Positions 11,718-22,924 of a stretch of DNA of 64,000 nucleotides are shown piece after piece; within the stretch, counting starts at the first letter, position 1, and each line of letters begins with the position of its first letter. The notes beneath the pieces are model-generated. The model was not told the origin of the DNA. It did not search any database and saw nothing but the letters and a program-made list of their open reading frames with translations. The stretch comes from Pyrenula massariospora (Eukaryota; Ascomycota; Eurotiomycetes; Pyrenulales; Pyrenulaceae), in contig JAGFMI010000002.1 of assembly GCA_021030905.1 (NCBI GenBank), positions 2,835,738 through 2,899,737 of the forward strand, in the 5' to 3' direction. Both the position numbers and the translations under genes were made by a program.

Positions 11718-14700
11718 GTTTGTTATCGTGTTTAGATCCGCGTTGTCCAAAATTATTTCGGCAAGGTGTCAGGTATCTTTATATCCGATGTTGCTCTGCT
11801 AGAGATCCGCGAGAGTCGTGTGCTACTCTTCCCAATGCAACTGTTACGTCTCAACCAGGCCTCTCCTGTCAAGCAGTCATGCACCAACTCATGCAGGGGT
11901 TAAGGAATACCGTGCTTTCAATGCACAGCATCTGGTACATGGACATCTGTAAGGGACAACGCCATCTATCTCGCACAGGCCACGAGGCGGGCCGATCCTC
12001 ATTGCAACTGATTCAGCAGTCGAGCTGTTTCTAGATTGGCTGAAACGAGACATCATATTCGGAGGGGTTTCCCGATTAGGCGAGAAGTGGTAAGAGATAC
12101 TGCTGGGGATATCAGGGGAATTCCTTCAGCCCGACGGATAAGCGCTATGAGAAATGAGCTGTCATGAGATGCAACAATACGATGGAGCACTGCTTAATTC
12201 CGGCGCCAAAAGACCGCATTAAAGCAAATAGAGAAAATTGCGGCGGGAGAGATCATCAGGCAAGCGTTGGCCGCCTAGCAATATTCCACCAGCCAGCTAC
12301 AGATATCAAAGAGGCGATAAGAAGCCCTCGTGGCAGCTTCAGATAGCTTTGCGTTGGATGGAAGGCCAATGAAGAGCCATTCGAGGCACGGCATTTTCCT
12401 TTCTGATGGATATATTTTTGAAGATTGCTGCTGGGCTTTAGGGTCCGTTTCGCGGTATCTAATGCAGCCACTGTCCTCAAAGCTTTTCTCCTAGGACCTG
12501 CAGGGGCACTTGCGCAATGATCATGGCGCCTCTCTCTGGCGCGTGCTGCTGTGGACGGATGGTCCGTGAGATGGTGAGTCCATGCAAAACTTCTGGGGTA
12601 GGCTGCGGAAATTCAGCGATTGGTTTCTGTATTGTACCGGAGATTATAGGGTTGCGTCAAACAGTTTAGAACGTGGCCAAAGGGTTGGAACACTAGGAGA
12701 TTGGAGAGAAGATGCAGCGGTTGACGCCGATCACAAGATCGCTCACGTTGAGCTGTGGTTGTGGCCCTCGGTACCCTAATGCTTGGCACGAAGTCACGAT
12801 CAATGAAACCTTCCTCATTCGGCCACCAGTCCCTCGTCCCCATCAGAACAAGCCAACGGATACACCTACCTTCATCTCTGCGGATACCCCCCTAATCGTA
12901 AATTCAGACGTTACACGCCGTTATCTTTCGGCGTTTCCTCCTAAACACGTGGGTTTACGGCTTGACTTGGCTTATGGTCGACATCTGGGTCATAGGTGGG
13001 ATTCACTGTCGTGACTGTGCAGAACTCCACGTTTGTTCGAAAATTGACCAGGATCTTTGATCGTTTCAACTCCCGAGAAAGTCCGAGCTAGACGGGCCCT
13101 GCAATCGGTATCAGATCCCACACCTGCCCCCACGACGAGGAAGCAAAGATACTTGGAAATCTGACCAATCATCAACCAACGGTTAGATGTCTAACATGAC
13201 TTGTGTAGATGTGAATGTGACCTTGGTTGAGAAGATGCATCGACGGTAACCTTAGATGATCTATAGGACAAAGGCTCAAGGCAAACAGTCACTCTGCCGG
13301 GGCCAGTACAGCGTCTCGATCTTTCTAGAGGAGTTTGATGTTGAGCGCCAACAATGGCATGGGCCGCACAATCAACCGTCCATAAGACTACTACGCCATC
13401 AAGAGCATCATTATATGAACGGCACTAAATATGCTCACTCGCCTTTCATGACAGCCGACACAGACAACGGAATCTTCGTGAGCTCGTCTGTGGATACGCC
13501 GCGAGCCGGCCACCGCTAAGAGGAACCCTCTGTGACAGCCTTCTATTACTCGATGGCTGCTCTATCAACGTGTACTAGACTCGACAAGGACGCGACAGGG
13601 GCGGGCAGACTGCAGCGGCCGTAGCTGCGTCGTAACCGTTACAGAGCTCGAATAAAGGCAAACGGTTGCATCAATTCCGTACGAAAAGGTCGAGGTGCAG
13701 CATTTCGACAATCCTGCAAGGCCTCATAAAATTGTACCAAAGATTTTTTCCCTAGGTATGTTTGAGCTCCCTCTATATTTCCTTTTATTGACGACACAAG
13801 GGCCGTGTCTACTGGAGAATATGCGTCATACAGGGAAAGCCACGCTCTCGTTCGAACGACAACAGAAAGCGTTGTATCACATGTTGTGGCGCCGGACGAG
13901 TGCTAGTAATAACCATTAGATGCGGCACGCGTTTTGAATGCCCACCATCTAACGACGACTGGAGGGCGTGGTGAAAGGCCGCGGATGAAGCTTATGAGCT
14001 AGGAACGAGTGGGAGGCGTCAAGGCGAAAATGCGACAGCGATGGATAGCTGAAGCGCAGGGTTATTGCAATATCCGATGCAGGGCCTGAAGAGCTTGCGA
14101 CCGTCGTTTTGGTGGAGTGGCCTGACAACAAGGGTTGATCTGCCGCGTGGTGCTGAGGTAAAGGGATCGATATTAACAGGTAGTAGCAATCTTCAATTTA
14201 TCTGTGAGAGCACGAGACAAGTACTTGACAAGCGCCATGGAGGCTTGCCAAGCTGCGGAAATTTTCCTCGCCTCGGTGCTCGGCATTCGGTGAGCGTTTG
14301 TGAGTGTCTTTGTAGCAGGGATGGCGGTGACAGAATGAAAACGGTAAAATTGATTTCTGAATGTGGCATGGAGGACAACTTTGGCTGCTAGAGCAGTCAC
14401 CGCTTCGACCGTGGGTATCCGTACGATGAAGCCACAACCCACGGGAATTCCTTCCAGGATGGTGCACAGTAAAAGCATTGGACTTGGAAGTAATCGACCT
14501 ACGAGTTGTGCGCTGAGCTGGATGACCCCGCTTCTGCAGCCCCTATTCGCCCCTTTCTTTGTTCATGCAATAGAACGGAAAAATGAAGTCGCACAGAACC
14601 ACGACGCTGAAAATTATCGGTCTTCATTGCCGCCACGACCACTTCTTAGGATGACGATCCTTTTCTCAGAAATCTTCTACAGCCAATTCTCATTGTAGAC

Positions 14701-15036
14701 AGCCGTACCATTATATCCTACCGTATCCTGAGAGCTCGTCATTCAGATCTTGAAGACACGAGGCACAAGCAGCCCATTCGAGACCCCACGGCTCACAAGC
14801 TGCATAAACTTGTCTCCTATTGCTTCTAGGCCCCATCCTTGATTTCTCGAGAACCATTCCTCTCGCGTACTGGGGCCCAATCAGACGCATGGAAGGCAAT
14901 TCCGACTCTGATCCTTCCGGAATGAGGTTTAGCCGCTTTCGCGTAGAGTGTCAGCTTTGGGTATAGAAGTGGCCTCCTCCCTCGAGAAATTACCTTATCT
15001 TCCCAACTTTGTAGCTATTGCATTTCGCTCGCGAAA
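11718..15036. other. 3.3 kb intergenic region
   Basis: This lies between the start of the chitinase gene and the start of the O-methyltransferase gene, so it carries two promoters. Open frames of 60-111 codons on both strands show no recognisable domain. Nothing else was identified. Confidence 0.4.
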
Positions 15037-15908
15037 ATGTCTTCAACAATGAATATCTGGCTACCTCTTGCGGACGGCATGCCAAACGGAAGGACACCGC
15101 CCGTGCTAGCATCAGAGCAAATTCTTAGATCCGAGAAGCTATACATGTATAAAGAAAATGATGACGAGATCGACGACGGACGAGAAGAGAGGCTCTTAAA
15201 GTTCATCCACGACCGTCCCTCAACTGCTACGCTGCGTAATAACCCGGTGGCGATACTCGACGCGATTGATGAGTTCGGACAGACCAATGACTTTCTCATG
15301 ACGATTGGCCCGTTGAAGCGCAAGACAGTTCGGAATGCTTTGTTTAGCATGGAGACGAAGCCAGTCACCGTACTCGATCTTGGTGCATACGTTGGCTACA
15401 CTGCGTTGGCGTTAGGAACCAATTTGAGGGAGATTCATGGTAGCGGCCAAGCAAAGGTCTTGAGCTTCGAGCTGGAGCCTAGATGGGCAGCGATCACGAG
15501 CTCGCTCGCTGAGCTCGCAGGGCTGAAGGCCGTGATAGATGTTCACGTCGGTAAGGCAGACTCCTCGCTGAAACGTCTCGTTGCAGAAGGGATCTTGAGC
15601 AGGGGAAGCGTCGACGCCGTGATGCTGGATCATTGGGAGGACCGGTACTTACCCGACCTGCAAATCATTGAGGAACTAGGTCTCTTGCACCAAGGAAGTA
15701 TCGTCTTCGCAGACAACGTCTTTTTCCCCGGGGCGCCTGCATACCTTCAGTATGTCAGAGGCGGCAAAGCGAAATTGCAATATCAGAGTCAGGAGATAGA
15801 ATCAATGATGCCGAATGGGTGGAAGGTGGGTCTACTATTTTCCTCGTACAATGTTCGAGCTAACCGTTGCAGGATGCAATGGAGATCACTCGTGTCATCA
15901 AGGTTTAA
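15037..15908 (+). CDS. Catechol O-methyltransferase-type SAM-dependent methyltransferase
   Basis: Two exons (15037-15825 and 15873-15908, a 47-bp intron GTGGGT..GCAG) encode 274 residues; splicing gives an end reading GWKDAMEITRVIKV instead of a run-on frame. SAM motif I is VLDLGAYVGYTALAL near residues 112-126, followed by the acidic FELEP that binds the ribose. MLDHWEDRYLPD and FADNVFFPGAPAY match the metal-binding and catalytic blocks of vertebrate catechol O-methyltransferase almost position for position, so Mg-dependent methyl transfer to one hydroxyl of a catechol is the likely chemistry. There is no signal peptide, so a cytosolic enzyme is expected. Likely roles are detoxifying plant or host catechols, or tailoring a phenolic metabolite. 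The P450 5 kb upstream could be a partner, but the distance and the chitinase between them argue against a tight cluster. Confidence 0.92.
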
Positions 15909-16677
15909 GGAGAAGGACAGGAGCATGGCCCGGACGTATTTTCTCTAAGTGAGCGGTAGGATAGGTGGAAACCGTCGCTTCAGGCGTCAGGCCGCTCATT
16001 CTAGCTCTCATTGCTGTCGTCTTAAGCGAGTTATGAATATTCAACGTTTAGCGGGTGCGATCACGGAATTGCAGATATTTTTGGCGTGAAAATACTTCAG
16101 AAGCACGATCACTATCTCTGGCGGCAGCGAGTGAGGGCCAAAATTCTCCTTGACATCCCTCGCGCGCGCATCATCGTCCAATCACTCTGGTCATATTGGG
16201 TTCTGTGAGGCGGTGCCTGGGATACGTAAGAGAAGACTCCGAAGCGGTGGGTAGATATCGATGCTGATTCAAGTGTATCGGTCGCATCTTTGTTCATAGG
16301 ACACTGGAGCAAAGAAAAGTCAGAATAAGTACGCAACATGTTCTTTAGAAGCTTGTTGGATGCATTGTCTCTTTCATTCTTTGCGCGGTACGATCCACCC
16401 GCACGGAATTGATTGGGAAATCATCTGTTGATCCCACACAAACACGTACGTAGTATGGCCATCTTCGCGGGGAAAAGCGAGCACAAACACTTGCATATCA
16501 CCCTAATTTTAACACTGGATCTAACGAGGCAAACCGATCCGGCCCCCCCTGGAGAAGCCTTCCCCGCCCGAAGCTCCGCCGCGCCGCGCACGTCGAGTAG
16601 GATTTTATAGAGGACGCTGTCCGCAGCTCCTACGTGAACGGTCTTTTGCACCTAGCATACACATTCGGCACACCACC
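15909..16677. other. Intergenic, promoter of the HRQ/DUF3445 gene
   Basis: No gene is seen. The final 180 bp before the ATG at 16678 is GC-rich and then CT/CA-rich, as is common in fungal leaders. Confidence 0.4.
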
Positions 16678-18029
16678 ATGGCTGGTCAGTCTCTCTTTGA
16701 TTCGCTTCTATGGCATGTTCGATCGTGGGAAGATTTCAAGTCCGCCTCTATCTTTACCAAAATCAACTACACCAACATTGCCCTTTGCGCCATATTCCTC
16801 GTTGTGGCTATAATACAAGCAAGAAATGGTCTTGTGAGTCGTTTGTCCATCTGCTGGGATTCTTGTTAACACATCGAAGAAAAAGCAGAAGGAGTTCGAG
16901 TCGGCCAAACATGCCGTATTAGAGGCCCGCGGCTTTCCTCCTATCGATAAATTGGAAGGATTCGACTGGGAGAAGACAGAACCATTCAAAGCTCGGCCAT
17001 TCAAGAAGACCTATAACCTGACAATGGGTATGCGTTCATCTGAGTATCCTGGAGCCGTGGCTAATCGCTTGTGAGATGATGATGTAGCCCTAGAGACTCT
17101 CAACCCTAATGAATTGATTTTGATGGACAAAAACTACCGAGACCGCATCAACTACCGGAAGGAAATAATGAAAGAACATTATAACAGTACAGTGGCAGTC
17201 AATGACGAGCGAATTCGGGACGGCGTGGCGGAATACTATACTTTCCTTATGGGAACGTATTTGCCGTCACGTTACCCGTCCATGTTCAAAGTTCATCACA
17301 CCGAGTACGAATACGGGAAGGAAGCCCTCCTAGAAAATCTAGTCACGGGCGAGATACTCCCTACAAAGCCGACGCGAGCGACCACTACGATACGTCTGTT
17401 GGAAATATTGGGCAAAACACTGGACGAGGACTTCCTCTTCCTCCTACCGTCAATAGATTATGAAAAGGACCACAGCTATATACTCGAGGCGTACATGACC
17501 TGCTGTCCATCGGGGTTTGATCCGCTAGAGAAACTTGGCAGGAAGCTCCGAGACATCCACGAACCCGTACCTGGGTACAAGCAAAAGCTTGAATCCAGCA
17601 TGGACAGATTTTTTGCAAAGATGGAGGTTGGAAGGTACGTGAAGAGAGCGAATTGGACCTTGACCACCGGCACAGGACTATTCGCGGGGAGTGGCACACA
17701 TGCGTATGAGGGAGACTCCTTGGAGCCGACCGAAGATCTTGATGTTGACCAGGTAGGTAAATCTAACCTTTTATCACTTTCGCTGACCACCACCACAGAC
17801 ATTTGTGCGCTGTGAGCGCCAGACGTTACACCGCCTCCCCAAGTCCAAGGCTCTTGTTTTCAGCTTCAAGACCTACCTCTACCCGCTCAAAGAGATTAAA
17901 GAGGAGGGTTCCGGAGAGGAAATGGCCCAAGCCATTGACGGACTGAAAGCAGGCAATGTGCCTGGTATGTACTTTTACAAACGAGGCTCCGTCTGGGGCG
18001 AGGCGGCCAAACGATACCTCCGAAGTTAG
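16678..18029 (+). CDS. HRQ family / DUF3445 heme-type oxidoreductase, membrane-anchored
   Basis: Four exons (16678-16833, about 16889-17027, 17088-17752, 17799-18029) encode about 396 residues. The first acceptor could also be 3 nt earlier, adding one Gln. A single N-terminal membrane helix (INYTNIALCAIFLVVAIIQA) is followed by the DUF3445 region: RPFKKTYNLTMALETL, MDKNYRDRI, FLLPS, CCPSGFDP, and the defining VRCERQTLHRLPKS with FSFKTYLYPL behind it. Fungal members are annotated as HRQ family; bacterial relatives include a heme-dependent oxidative N-demethylase, which suggests an oxidase, but the fungal substrate is not established. The stop lies 5 bp from the stop of the convergent homoserine dehydrogenase gene, so the two mRNAs must overlap at their 3' ends. 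Confidence 0.86.
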
Positions 18030-18034
18030 GTAGG

Positions 18035-19172
18035 TCATCTTAGCCGCTCAATTACCTTGATCAGGTCTGCCGTAACACCCATCGCCGTGACAGCACCACC
18101 AGCACCCGCTCCTTGAACCACTAGTGGGTTTGCACCGTATCTATCGGTGTAGAAACAGATCAGATTGTCGGTGCCCTTCAAGCTAGCAATTGGACTTCCC
18201 GGGTCCACCATCTCGAGCCCAACGCTCACCGCTTGCCGCAGAGAGTCGATGGATCCAACGTATCTGACGACTTTGTTTGCTTTCTTGGCATCCTCCTTGT
18301 ACGCTTCCATCTCCTGATCAAATTCTGGGAGTCTCTGCATGAACTCCTCGGCGGACTGTGCGCCTTCGAGCGCTTTTGGAATAAGACTCTGCACTGGAAA
18401 GCTGGTAGGGCTCTCGACTTTCAGGCCAGCCATTCGAGCCAGGATTGTCAACTTCCTCGCCACGTCCATCCCGTTGAGATCATCCCGAGGGTCCGGCTCC
18501 GTATAGCCAGCCTCTTTAGCATCTGACACGATCTGGCTCCACTTCCCGCTCGATACCCCTGACACCGGAGCGAACGTATTAAAAAGAAACGACATGGTCC
18601 CGGAGAAGACGCCCTCGATCTTCTTGATCTTGTCGCCAGTTATCACCAAGTCCTTTAGGGTACTGATGACCGGCAAGCCCGCACCAACGGAGGATTCGTG
18701 GTAAACCATGGCCTTTCCATGTGTTGTGGCAGAGAATATGTCCTCCCACAGCGCAAGGGTGCCCGAGAATGCTTTCTTATTCGGGGTCACAACTGAAATG
18801 CCTCGGCCGAGCAGCAAAGGATACCCTTCGGCGATCTTGGGGCTGCTGGTATTGTCGACCACGACAGCCCGCCCGGGGGCTTGAGTGAGGTAGGCGCAGA
18901 GCTCGGTGAGGTCCAGCAATGGAGATTTCGAGGACTCGAGCAGTTTTTCACATTGTGTGACGTCAAGGGTTCGGTAGTCTTCGGAGAAGACGTTTTTCGT
19001 AGAGCGCGAGAGGAAGATCAAGGAGGGCTGGATTGTGGGAGGCAAAAGGGACAGTTGGGACAAAAACTGTTTCCCGACTCCGCCGTAGCCTGTACACACA
19101 TATTAGCACCGATAGGAAAGTCTTTGAGCAAACCGTACCAACCACGGCGAGGAAAATTCTGTTTGCTACCAT
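18035..19172 (-). CDS. Homoserine dehydrogenase
   Basis: Two exons (19172-19139, a 34-nt first exon, then 19089-18035) give 362 residues, essentially the length of yeast Hom6 (359). The 49-bp intron (GTACGG..GCTAAT..ACAG) lies inside the nucleotide-binding loop, which reads VVGGYGGVGKQFL once spliced. Further family blocks are VVDNTSS, VTPNKKAFSG, YHESSVGAGLPVI, FSGTMSFLFN, AGYTEPDPRDDLNGMDVARK and the C-terminal GAGAGGAVTAMGV. The enzyme reduces aspartate semialdehyde to homoserine with NAD(P)H, the branch point to threonine and methionine, in the cytosol. It is a housekeeping gene and marks this part of the window as core chromosome. It is convergent with the HRQ gene and divergent from the CCDC174-like gene (187 bp between start codons). 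Confidence 0.96.
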
Positions 19173-19359
19173 CGTAGGTAATGTGCTAGGATCAACGAGA
19201 AACGTTGGTGGTGGATAAATAATTTCAGGCACAAAGAGGGGAAAGTTATGGTGGGGTGGACGGTGCCGTGGGGCCGAAGGGCGTCGATCTCTCAGGGGAC
19301 CCTACGCCATCCTGGTACATGGGACCATCCTCTCATCTCTACTTAATAGCTGAAAGGCC
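19173..19359. promoter_or_regulatory. Bidirectional promoter between homoserine dehydrogenase and CCDC174-like gene
   Basis: Only 187 bp separates the two divergent ATGs. The stretch contains an A/T-rich GGATAAATAATTT patch and an AGGGG stress-element-like motif (AAGAGGGGAAAG). No TGA(C/G)TCA Gcn4/CpcA site was found, although amino-acid control might have been expected. Assignment as a shared promoter is inference from spacing. Confidence 0.55.
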
Positions 19360-20352
19360 ATGGCGGATCCGGCCTCTCTGTACGGCGTCAAACAAGCATC
19401 TAAGATCAAACACCGGGAAATCTCGTCTTCAGCGAACTTGGCCTTCACTTCTCAACTGTCCTCTCTGATTTCACAAAAGGCCGGCGACAAGCCCGACCAC
19501 CCAAAACAAACTAGACGTACCTCGGACATCTTTGCAACCCACAACAAAGGTTCCCACAAGCGCGCTGCGGCAGATTTAGAAGGCCGAGACCGACCAGGCA
19601 AAACTACACTTGAAATTGGGGATGTGGACTCCTCTACCTTGCATCGGTCGAAACGTCGCATGGAAGAAAAGGCTCGGCTGTACGCGGCGATGAAACGAGG
19701 AGACTATACTACGCCAGAAAGTGGTCAAGATGAGCGCTGTCTCGTGGACTTTGATCGCAAATGGGCAGAGCAGGAGGCTGCAGGCGACGAAGAGGGGACC
19801 TCTTCCGGTTCTGATGCGGACAGCGAGGACGAGCTCGTTGAATACGTAGACGAGTTTGGCCGGCAACGAAAAGGGACCCGCGCCGAGGAGGCAAGAGAGA
19901 ATCGCAGAAGACGAATCCAGTCAATTGCGGCCGAAGAGGAGGCGCGATTTTCTGCTCGACCAAAAATGCCTAGCAATATCTTGCACGGCGATACGATCCA
20001 ACACGGTGCTTTCAACCCCGACGCCGGCATTACCCAGAAGATGGAAACTCTGGCCAAAAAGCGAGATCGGTCGGCTACTCCGCCGGAGGAGGTACATTAT
20101 GATGCTTCTGCCGAAGTCAGGACCAAGGGCACCGGTTTCTACAGCTTCAGCAGGGACAAAGCCGGTCGTGCGACGGAGCTCGATGCGCTGGAACGAGAGC
20201 GTATTGAGACTGAACGGGCCAAAGCTGAAAGAGAGGAGAAGAAGCAAGCAAGAAGACAGGAGTTGGAGGAGCGGAAGAAACTACTCCAGGCGCAAAAGGG
20301 GAAAAAGAAGGCCGATCGTTTTCTGGACAGCCTTGACATTGACGTTGGTTAG
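19360..20352 (+). CDS. CCDC174-like nuclear protein (DUF4078)
   Basis: Intronless, 330 residues. The N-terminus reads LYGVKQASKIKHREISSS. A middle acidic stretch (SGSDADSEDELVEYVDEFGRQRKGTR) leads to the family block GTGFYSFSRDKAGRATELDA around residue 255, followed by a long Glu/Arg/Lys coiled coil and a C-terminal basic segment (QAQKGKKKADRFLDSL). This order matches coiled-coil domain-containing protein 174, a nuclear protein reported with the spliceosome and exon junction complex in animals; in fungi its role is only inferred. The start is well supported because the conserved N-terminal block begins a few residues after the Met. It shares a short promoter region with homoserine dehydrogenase. 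Confidence 0.85.
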   Translation: MADPASLYGVKQASKIKHREISSSANLAFTSQLSSLISQKAGDKPDHPKQTRRTSDIFATHNKGSHKRAAADLEGRDRPGKTTLEIGDVDSSTLHRSKRRMEEKARLYAAMKRGDYTTPESGQDERCLVDFDRKWAEQEAAGDEEGTSSGSDADSEDELVEYVDEFGRQRKGTRAEEARENRRRRIQSIAAEEEARFSARPKMPSNILHGDTIQHGAFNPDAGITQKMETLAKKRDRSATPPEEVHYDASAEVRTKGTGFYSFSRDKAGRATELDALERERIETERAKAEREEKKQARRQELEERKKLLQAQKGKKKADRFLDSLDIDVG

Positions 20353-22924
20353 CCTCCAACCTTCACGACGAGCCCGTGTGGCCCCTCTAATAAAGTATGG
20401 CTGCTCCGTGGATCAGAATCTTTTTGTCGTGGTCATCGGAACCGGCTGCTAGAGATGTGCGATGCTGACGCTAATGAGCTGACACACACTCAAGAAAGGA
20501 CCCATGTCATGCCTCTTTTCTTGCGAGCATCGCGTGGTCTTGAGATATGTCTGGCTACATGATCTATACCAGATGACTCGAATTTTCCCTTTCCAGCTCC
20601 TCGCATCCCATCTATCTGCTTCCTGCTCTTCTTCTTAAGGTTACCTAGTTACTTTGACCTACGTTTAGATACCTCGGCGGTATCACTCACCATATGCACA
20701 ATAGCCTCGAAGAAAATTAGGGGCGGTGGAAGTAGGGTTGTATCTCTCTTTGAACCGCTTCCTATATTCTGGCAGCTTGCCCGCCGTCGACGCTAAAAGA
20801 ATTTTCAAACAATGTCTCAGGGTGTCATAGACTTGTCGTTGGCAAGCAGGCAAGATCATGACTATCGACGATGCTAACGCGAAGGAGGTGTCAAGATACA
20901 GCAATTCTTCCTCGGGATGTCAATCCGCCGTGCCAACGGCCGACAAATTTGTACTTATTCGAAAGGGACATGCAACAATGAGTTGCGACATACTCCTATG
21001 TTGAAAAGATATACTCCTACGTCGAAACGACGTGCGATCGACCATGTTAGATTGCGCACGCTGTTTGCCGTACTACAAGGCTTCGTAAATGATGATGGGA
21101 TGTACTGTATTCACGGGTTCGGGTATCAACATAGGACAGGGGCGGTGCAATTTCGGCGGGCGATTACAACAAAGCCAAAAGTCCCGGGCTTTAGTAGCAA
21201 GAGAGTGTGCATGCGCTGTTTTGTGAGATGGCGAATTGCAGTTGGTGCCGGGGACTGGTTTGATTGTATAAGGAAGACTGGGGTTAGTAGCTCGATGTGT
21301 GGGCGTTGGACAACTCTTATGGACAGCACTAGATCTAGCATTTTCTCCGTTCGGTAACCACCTAGCAAGCTTAGGGTTTCCCTAGTCTAGCTTACCACAA
21401 AACGCGTTGCGACTAGACGAGCATTAGGCGAAACGGATAGAGAGTTGTTCTAACAGCGCGACTTTAGAATGTAGCATCGTGAGATGGTCAACGATGAGCT
21501 CGAGTAGAAGATACGATTGATAGCATTCATAGAGCCTCAATTGTAAGGCGGTCGGTATGTGAATCGAATTGTTGAAAGGCTCAGCTCTTTGGCCTGTACG
21601 ATAGATTACAATAAATACCTAGTTCTGATGGGTACCTGAGGTAGTCGAGGAGTGGTGGTGATGGTGGAACGGGGGCCAAGAACTGAGAGACATCGGGGAT
21701 CGGGACTTTCGGACCAACACCACCACCAAACCAACGCGCCGCAGCACTCTTTTCACGTTGCTCTCTCCCCCTCGTTGTTCCTATCCACGCCCTTGGCTGC
21801 ATCTGTTCGTCCTTTCGTTCACCGGTTCTTGTCCAACGCCACCTGACCCCTCCTTCACTGTGCAACGGCCGTCAAAGAGGTCAAGAACTCCTCGCCAGGC
21901 GCAGCGTCCTTTCTCCCTCTCCAACCTCGACCCCCAAATTCAATCCTCCCTCTTCCCGCACCAACTCATGGGACGTTTGCTCTCTCCGGTGCGATTCGTG
22001 ACTTTGGACCCGTGATTGGCGAGCCTCGACCGACGTTCGTCACAGAGTCTTTGTCACCTCCAGGATGCACTCGATGCAGGCTGCCCAGTTCAGCTTACGA
22101 GATTGCCATCCGCGCCCCCATGGCCTGCCGTCTTTCCACGGGTCTTCTATTCCTGTTCCTGTCAGGACCCTGGTCTAGCACGCACACCTCGGGGAATATC
22201 GTGATCCTTTTTCACGTTTTCTGGGCAGGCCGGCATCTGCTCTGAGGTCAATTCGTGCCCTGATTAGTCGGCTGTCGCGATTCATGCCAAGCTGACGTGG
22301 CCCTGGTTCCTGGTTGCCGGTGCCCTGGCTGCCGGTCGATCTCCGGGACGGCGGCTCGAAAGGTCGTTGGCCCAGCATGTCCATCTGACCTATGGCCAGT
22401 CTCTTGAAACACTTTCGTTTGTTAAGCTGACGACTTTGGCCTTCTCACCGCGCTGACCATCTTCACAGGGGATTGACTAAACTTGGCGCTAACCTACCCC
22501 GGCCCCCGAAGGATATTCAAGTCCCAACGTGCGCAGCCCCCAACAACAGCCTGGGGCCCGTAGTGAGATGGAGTTCGAGATTCGTCCAAGATGTTGCTCG
22601 CAGTTGGCTGGGCGCTGCTGGAGAGGTCGGTCGTGGACTACAAGCTTCTTTATAACTCTGACTGTGCCCCTTCTGACTCGACTTCTCCACCATCTTTCTC
22701 TCGTGCCAGGCCACTCTCTTTACGCCTGTCTTTCTCTCCTTCTTTGTGCGCACATTCCTTTTCAAGCAGCCTAGTCGCTTGCCCATCCCTCGCCCTCTGG
22801 CAAATTTTTCTCACTCGATCAATCTTCAAGCTTGAGACTCCGTCTCTCAAGCGCAAGACATTCCTTATCAGAACTTAGTGCAGGGCATTAAGCTTCCAAG
22901 TCGATCTTTTACTATCCTTTCGCA
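20353..22924. other. 2.6 kb intergenic region with pyrimidine-rich leader
   Basis: No convincing gene. A 146-codon ATG frame at 20917-21357 has no domain. From about 21650 to 22924 the plus strand is rich in C and T with repeated CTTTCTCTCC-like tracts, a common feature upstream of strongly expressed fungal genes; it probably contains the promoter and a long leader of the next gene. Confidence 0.45.

Noticed and set aside
20917-21357. 146-codon ATG frame in the leader region of the thaumatin-like gene
   Set aside because: Composition is Arg/Thr/Cys-heavy and irregular, no domain and no splice support; probably chance.
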